Shown here one piece after another: positions 61,156-64,000 of a stretch of 64,000 nucleotides of DNA (the stretch's first letter is position 1; the number at the start of each line of letters is the position of its first letter). The DNA comes from Actinomycetes bacterium (lineage in GTDB: Bacteria > Actinomycetota > Actinomycetes > Propionibacteriales > Nocardioidaceae): NCBI GenBank assembly GCA_023396115.1, contig JAEWXC010000051.1, positions 1 to 64,000 of the forward strand, given 5' to 3'. The notes below the pieces were generated by a model, which searched no databases, was not told where the DNA came from, and saw only the letters and a program-made list of their open reading frames with translations. The position numbers were made by a program, and so were the translations under genes.

Positions 61156-63705
61156 TCAGTCCCCCAGCATCCCCATCCGCACCGTCCACAGCACCAGCTC
61201 ACCGGCCTCGTCCGAGGCCGCCACGTCCACCTGGGCCTCGATCACCCAGTCGTGGTGGCCCTCGGGGTCGGCCAGGGTCTGTCGCACCTGCCAGGACTCC
61301 GGGGTGCGTTCGATCCGCAGCAGCGCCGGACCACGGGCGTCGGCGTCGGTCCCGACCCGGTCGTGCTCGGCGTAGTAGGCCTCCAGGGCGTCGTCCCAGT
61401 CCCGACGCGTCCACCCGCCCTCCGCGCCGCGCCCCTCGGCGTCGCGCTCGAGACGGGTCAGGGTGTCCAGGTCGTCGCGGGCCACGGCGTCGACCCGCGC
61501 CCACATCGCGTTGCGGACCATCACCTCGAAGCTGCGCTGGGCCGACAGCGGCCGGGGCGGCGGGGCGGCGTCGGTGGCCACCGTGGGGTGCCGCTCGGGG
61601 TCGCTGAGTGCCTCCCACTCGTCCAGCAGCGAGGAGTCGGTCTGGCGCACCGTCTCCCCCAGCCACTCCAGCAACGCCTCGAAGTCGGGGGTGCGGTACC
61701 CCTCGGGGACGGTGTGCCGCAGCGTCCGGTAGGCGTCGGTGAGGTAGCGCAGCACGAGGCCCTCGGAGCGGGCCAGCTGGTAGCGGGAGACGAAGTCGGT
61801 GAACGACATCGCCTGCTCCCACATCTCGCGCACGATCGACTTCGGCGCCAGCGCGTCCTCGGGCAACCACGGGTGGGTGCCGCGGTAGATCTCGAACGCC
61901 GGGACCAGGAGCTCCTCCAGCGGCTTGGGCCAGGTGACCTCCTCCAGGAGCGCCATCCGTTCGTCGTACTCGATCCCGTCGGCCTTCATCTCCGCCACCG
62001 CCACCCCGCGCGCGGCGTGCTGCTGGGCGAACAGGATCTGGCGCGGGCCCTCCAGCACGGCCTCCACCACCGAGACCACGTTCAGGGCGTAGCCGGGCTG
62101 CTCCACGTCGAGCAGGTCCAGGGCCGCCAGGGCGAAGTGCGCCAGCGGCTGGTTGAGGGCGAAGTCGGCCGGGAGGTCCTCGGTGAGCACGTAACGGCGT
62201 CCGTGGGCGTCGAGCTCCTCGCGCCGGGTGAGCACCCCGGAGTGGACCAGACTGCGGGTCAGTCGCAGCGCGCGGCGGGCCAGCTTCAGCTGCCGGCGCC
62301 GGTCCTCGTGGTTGGTGAGCAGGATCCGGCGGAACACGGTGAAGGCGTCCTCGGGTCGGGCGACCACGTTGAGGATCATCGAGTTGTCGACCTTCATCCG
62401 TGACGGCAGCGGCTCCGGTGCGCCGGAGACGAGCTTGTCGAAGGTCTGCTCGGACCAGACGACCGCGCCGTCGGGTGCCTTCCGCAGCTGGGCCTTGGAC
62501 TTCTTCTTCGGGTTGGCCTCGTTCTTGGCGGCGGCCTTGGCCTTGGCTCGCTCGTTCTCGATCACGTGCTCGGGGGCCTGCACCACGACGTAGCCGGCGG
62601 TGTCGAAGCCGGCCCGGCCGGCGCGTCCGGCGATCTGCTGGAACTCGCGGGTGCGCAGGATGCGCTGCCGGGTGCCGTCGAACTTCGCCAGCCCGGTGAA
62701 CAGGACCGTGCGGATCGGCACGTTGATGCCGACCCCCAGGGTGTCGGTGCCACAGATCACCCGCAGCACCCCGGACTGCGCCAGCTGTTCGACGATGCGC
62801 CGGTACTTGGGCAGCATCCCGGCGTGGTGGACCCCGATGCCGGCCTTCAACAGCTTGGCGAGGGTCGACCCGAAACCGCGGCCGAACCGGAAGCCACCGA
62901 TCTTCTCCGCGATCGCGTCCTTCTGCTCCCGGGTCAGTGGCGGCAAGCCGGCCGAGGGGGTGAGCAGCAGGTTGGCGTGCTCGACGGCCGCCGCCTGGGT
63001 GAAGTGGACGACGTAGACCGGCGACTGGTGGGTGCTGACCAAGTCGGAGAGGGTCTCGGGCAGCGGCGTCATGGCGTAGCTGAACGTCAGCGGCACCGGC
63101 CGCTCGGCGTCGTCGACGACGGCGACCTCCCGCCCGGTGCGGGCGGTCAGGTCCTCGGCGATCTGGGTGACGTCACCCAGCGTGGCGGACATGAGCAGGA
63201 ACTGGGCCTGCGGCAGCTCCAGCAGCGGCACCTGCCAGGCCCACCCCCGGTCCGGTTCGCCGTAGTAGTGGAACTCGTCCATCACCACGAGCCCGACGTC
63301 GGCGTCGGCCCCCTCACGCAGCGCGATGTTGGCCAGGACCTCCGCGGTGCAGCAGATGATCGGGGCGTCAGCGTTGACCGCGGCGTCGCCGGTGAGCATC
63401 CCGACGTTGTCGGCCCCGAAGACCTGGCACAGGTCGAAGAACTTCTCGCTGACCAGTGCCTTGATCGGCGCGGTGTAGAAGGAGACCTCGTCCCGGGCCA
63501 GCGCCGCCAGGTGTGCCCCGACCGCGACCAGGGACTTGCCCGACCCGGTGGGGGTGGCCAGCACCACGTGCGCCCCGCCGACCAGCTCCAGGACCGCCTC
63601 CTCCTGGTGCGGGTACGGCGTGGTGCCGCGGTCCAGCGCCCACTCGGTGAACGCGTCGTAGGCCGCCTCGGGGGTGTCGGCGGACTCCCACCACTGCTGG
63701 GGCAT
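61156..63705 (-). CDS. DEAD/DEAH-box helicase with DUF3516-like C-terminus
   Basis: An 849-aa superfamily 2 helicase. The motor has motif I ATPTGSGKS (about residues 50-58), DEAH-type motif II MDEFHYY, motif III LMSATLG, and the C-terminal half TDTLGVGINVPIRTVLFTGL with QIAGRAGRAG (motif VI). The last 400 residues (YRTPDFEALLEWLGETVRQT and others) match the actinobacterial DUF3516 region. An RNA-related role is usually assumed but unproven. Confidence 0.9.
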   Translation of the reverse strand: MPQQWWESADTPEAAYDAFTEWALDRGTTPYPHQEEAVLELVGGAHVVLATPTGSGKSLVAVGAHLAALARDEVSFYTAPIKALVSEKFFDLCQVFGADNVGMLTGDAAVNADAPIICCTAEVLANIALREGADADVGLVVMDEFHYYGEPDRGWAWQVPLLELPQAQFLLMSATLGDVTQIAEDLTARTGREVAVVDDAERPVPLTFSYAMTPLPETLSDLVSTHQSPVYVVHFTQAAAVEHANLLLTPSAGLPPLTREQKDAIAEKIGGFRFGRGFGSTLAKLLKAGIGVHHAGMLPKYRRIVEQLAQSGVLRVICGTDTLGVGINVPIRTVLFTGLAKFDGTRQRILRTREFQQIAGRAGRAGFDTAGYVVVQAPEHVIENERAKAKAAAKNEANPKKKSKAQLRKAPDGAVVWSEQTFDKLVSGAPEPLPSRMKVDNSMILNVVARPEDAFTVFRRILLTNHEDRRRQLKLARRALRLTRSLVHSGVLTRREELDAHGRRYVLTEDLPADFALNQPLAHFALAALDLLDVEQPGYALNVVSVVEAVLEGPRQILFAQQHAARGVAVAEMKADGIEYDERMALLEEVTWPKPLEELLVPAFEIYRGTHPWLPEDALAPKSIVREMWEQAMSFTDFVSRYQLARSEGLVLRYLTDAYRTLRHTVPEGYRTPDFEALLEWLGETVRQTDSSLLDEWEALSDPERHPTVATDAAPPPRPLSAQRSFEVMVRNAMWARVDAVARDDLDTLTRLERDAEGRGAEGGWTRRDWDDALEAYYAEHDRVGTDADARGPALLRIERTPESWQVRQTLADPEGHHDWVIEAQVDVAASDEAGELVLWTVRMGMLGD

Positions 63706-63769
63706 CTGTTCCTCTCGCGGCCACGGGGCCGGTGTCGGGGCTGTGTCGGTTCGGGCTGGGGCCGCAGCG

Positions 63770-64000
63770 TCAGCCGCGGGCCCGGGGGTGCGCGGTCGCG
63801 AAGACCTCGCGCAGGTTGTCGACGGTGACCAGGGTGTAGACCTGCGTGGTGGTGACCGAGGCGTGACCGAGCAGCTCTTGCACCACCCGGACGTCGGCGC
63901 CGCCGTCGAGCAGGTGGGTCGCGAATGAGTGTCGCATCGTGTGCGGGGAGACCTCCCCCGGGACCCCGGCGCGGTCGACGGCCTTGGCGAGCACCGCCCA
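63770..64000 (-). CDS. xerD: XerD-type site-specific recombinase, 3' part (cut by window edge)
   Basis: The last 76 codons of a tyrosine recombinase. [12 protein letters not shown] carries the catalytic His and Arg, [15 protein letters not shown] the second His and the Tyr nucleophile, and [15 protein letters not shown] is the usual XerD end. XerC/XerD resolve chromosome dimers at dif. The position near parA/scpA matches xerD in mycobacteria. The start lies beyond 64000. Confidence 0.88.
   Translation of the reverse strand, partial: WAVLAKAVDRAGVPGEVSPHTMRHSFATHLLDGGADVRVVQELLGHASVTTTQVYTLVTVDNLREVFATAHPRARG

Overview
The window is a 64 kb piece of a GC-rich actinobacterial chromosome. Gene content and order resemble Nocardioidaceae or related Actinomycetia. 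Two blocks follow the order known from Mycobacterium: pgsA-like/DUF881/sbp/DUF881/gcvH/garA/merR/DUF151/merR/gcvP, and der/cmk/rluB/scpB/scpA/parA. PafB/PafC regulators, a WhiB protein, many GTG starts and several probably leaderless promoters fit the same assignment. The genus is an inference.

Left chromosomal part (1-32.2 kb). Metabolic and repair genes come first: a luciferase-like oxidoreductase, an MTHFR-like protein, a cyclophilin lipoprotein, an SDR, fdhD, the sbcD-sbcC nuclease pair and a beta-lactamase-fold hydrolase. The glycine cleavage/GarA block follows, with a glycine riboswitch ahead of gcvP. Then come two CNNM/CBS membrane proteins, pafB-pafC, a BASS transporter, an acyl-CoA ligase, a hexapeptide acyltransferase, two duplicated secreted M15 peptidases, a carbamate kinase and a zinc-ribbon membrane protein. 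Two non-coding repeat clusters (22270-22448 and 27258-27413) lie between genes.

Accessory part (32.4-49.9 kb). A lower-GC strip holds a broken IS481-type transposase, a lipoprotein gene and a broken tyrosine recombinase. It ends at a 50-bp fragment of tRNA-Pro (34140-34189). The same 50 bp recur as the 3' half of the intact tRNA-Pro(GGG) at 49801-49850. They bound a 15.7-kb integrated element carrying a tyrosine integrase, an XRE-type repressor, an Xis-like protein, a tightly overlapped early operon ending in a RecA-like ATPase, both terminase subunits, a WhiB-like protein, a row of small unknown proteins and a 931-aa tape measure protein. No portal, capsid, tail-tube, baseplate or lysis gene is visible. 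This looks like a phage satellite (or an unusually pruned prophage) that could package its DNA in, and influence the tails of, a helper siphovirus. The broken recombinase beside the left repeat suggests that an older element used the same tRNA site.

Right chromosomal part (49.9-64 kb). A third CNNM/CBS protein, a small membrane protein and a frameshifted DASS transporter pseudogene are followed by a housekeeping run on the minus strand: der, plsC-like, cmk, tyrA, rluB, scpB, scpA, a small unknown gene and parA. Then come a broken small gene, a DEAD/DEAH helicase with a DUF3516-like C-terminus, and the 3' end of xerD at the window edge.
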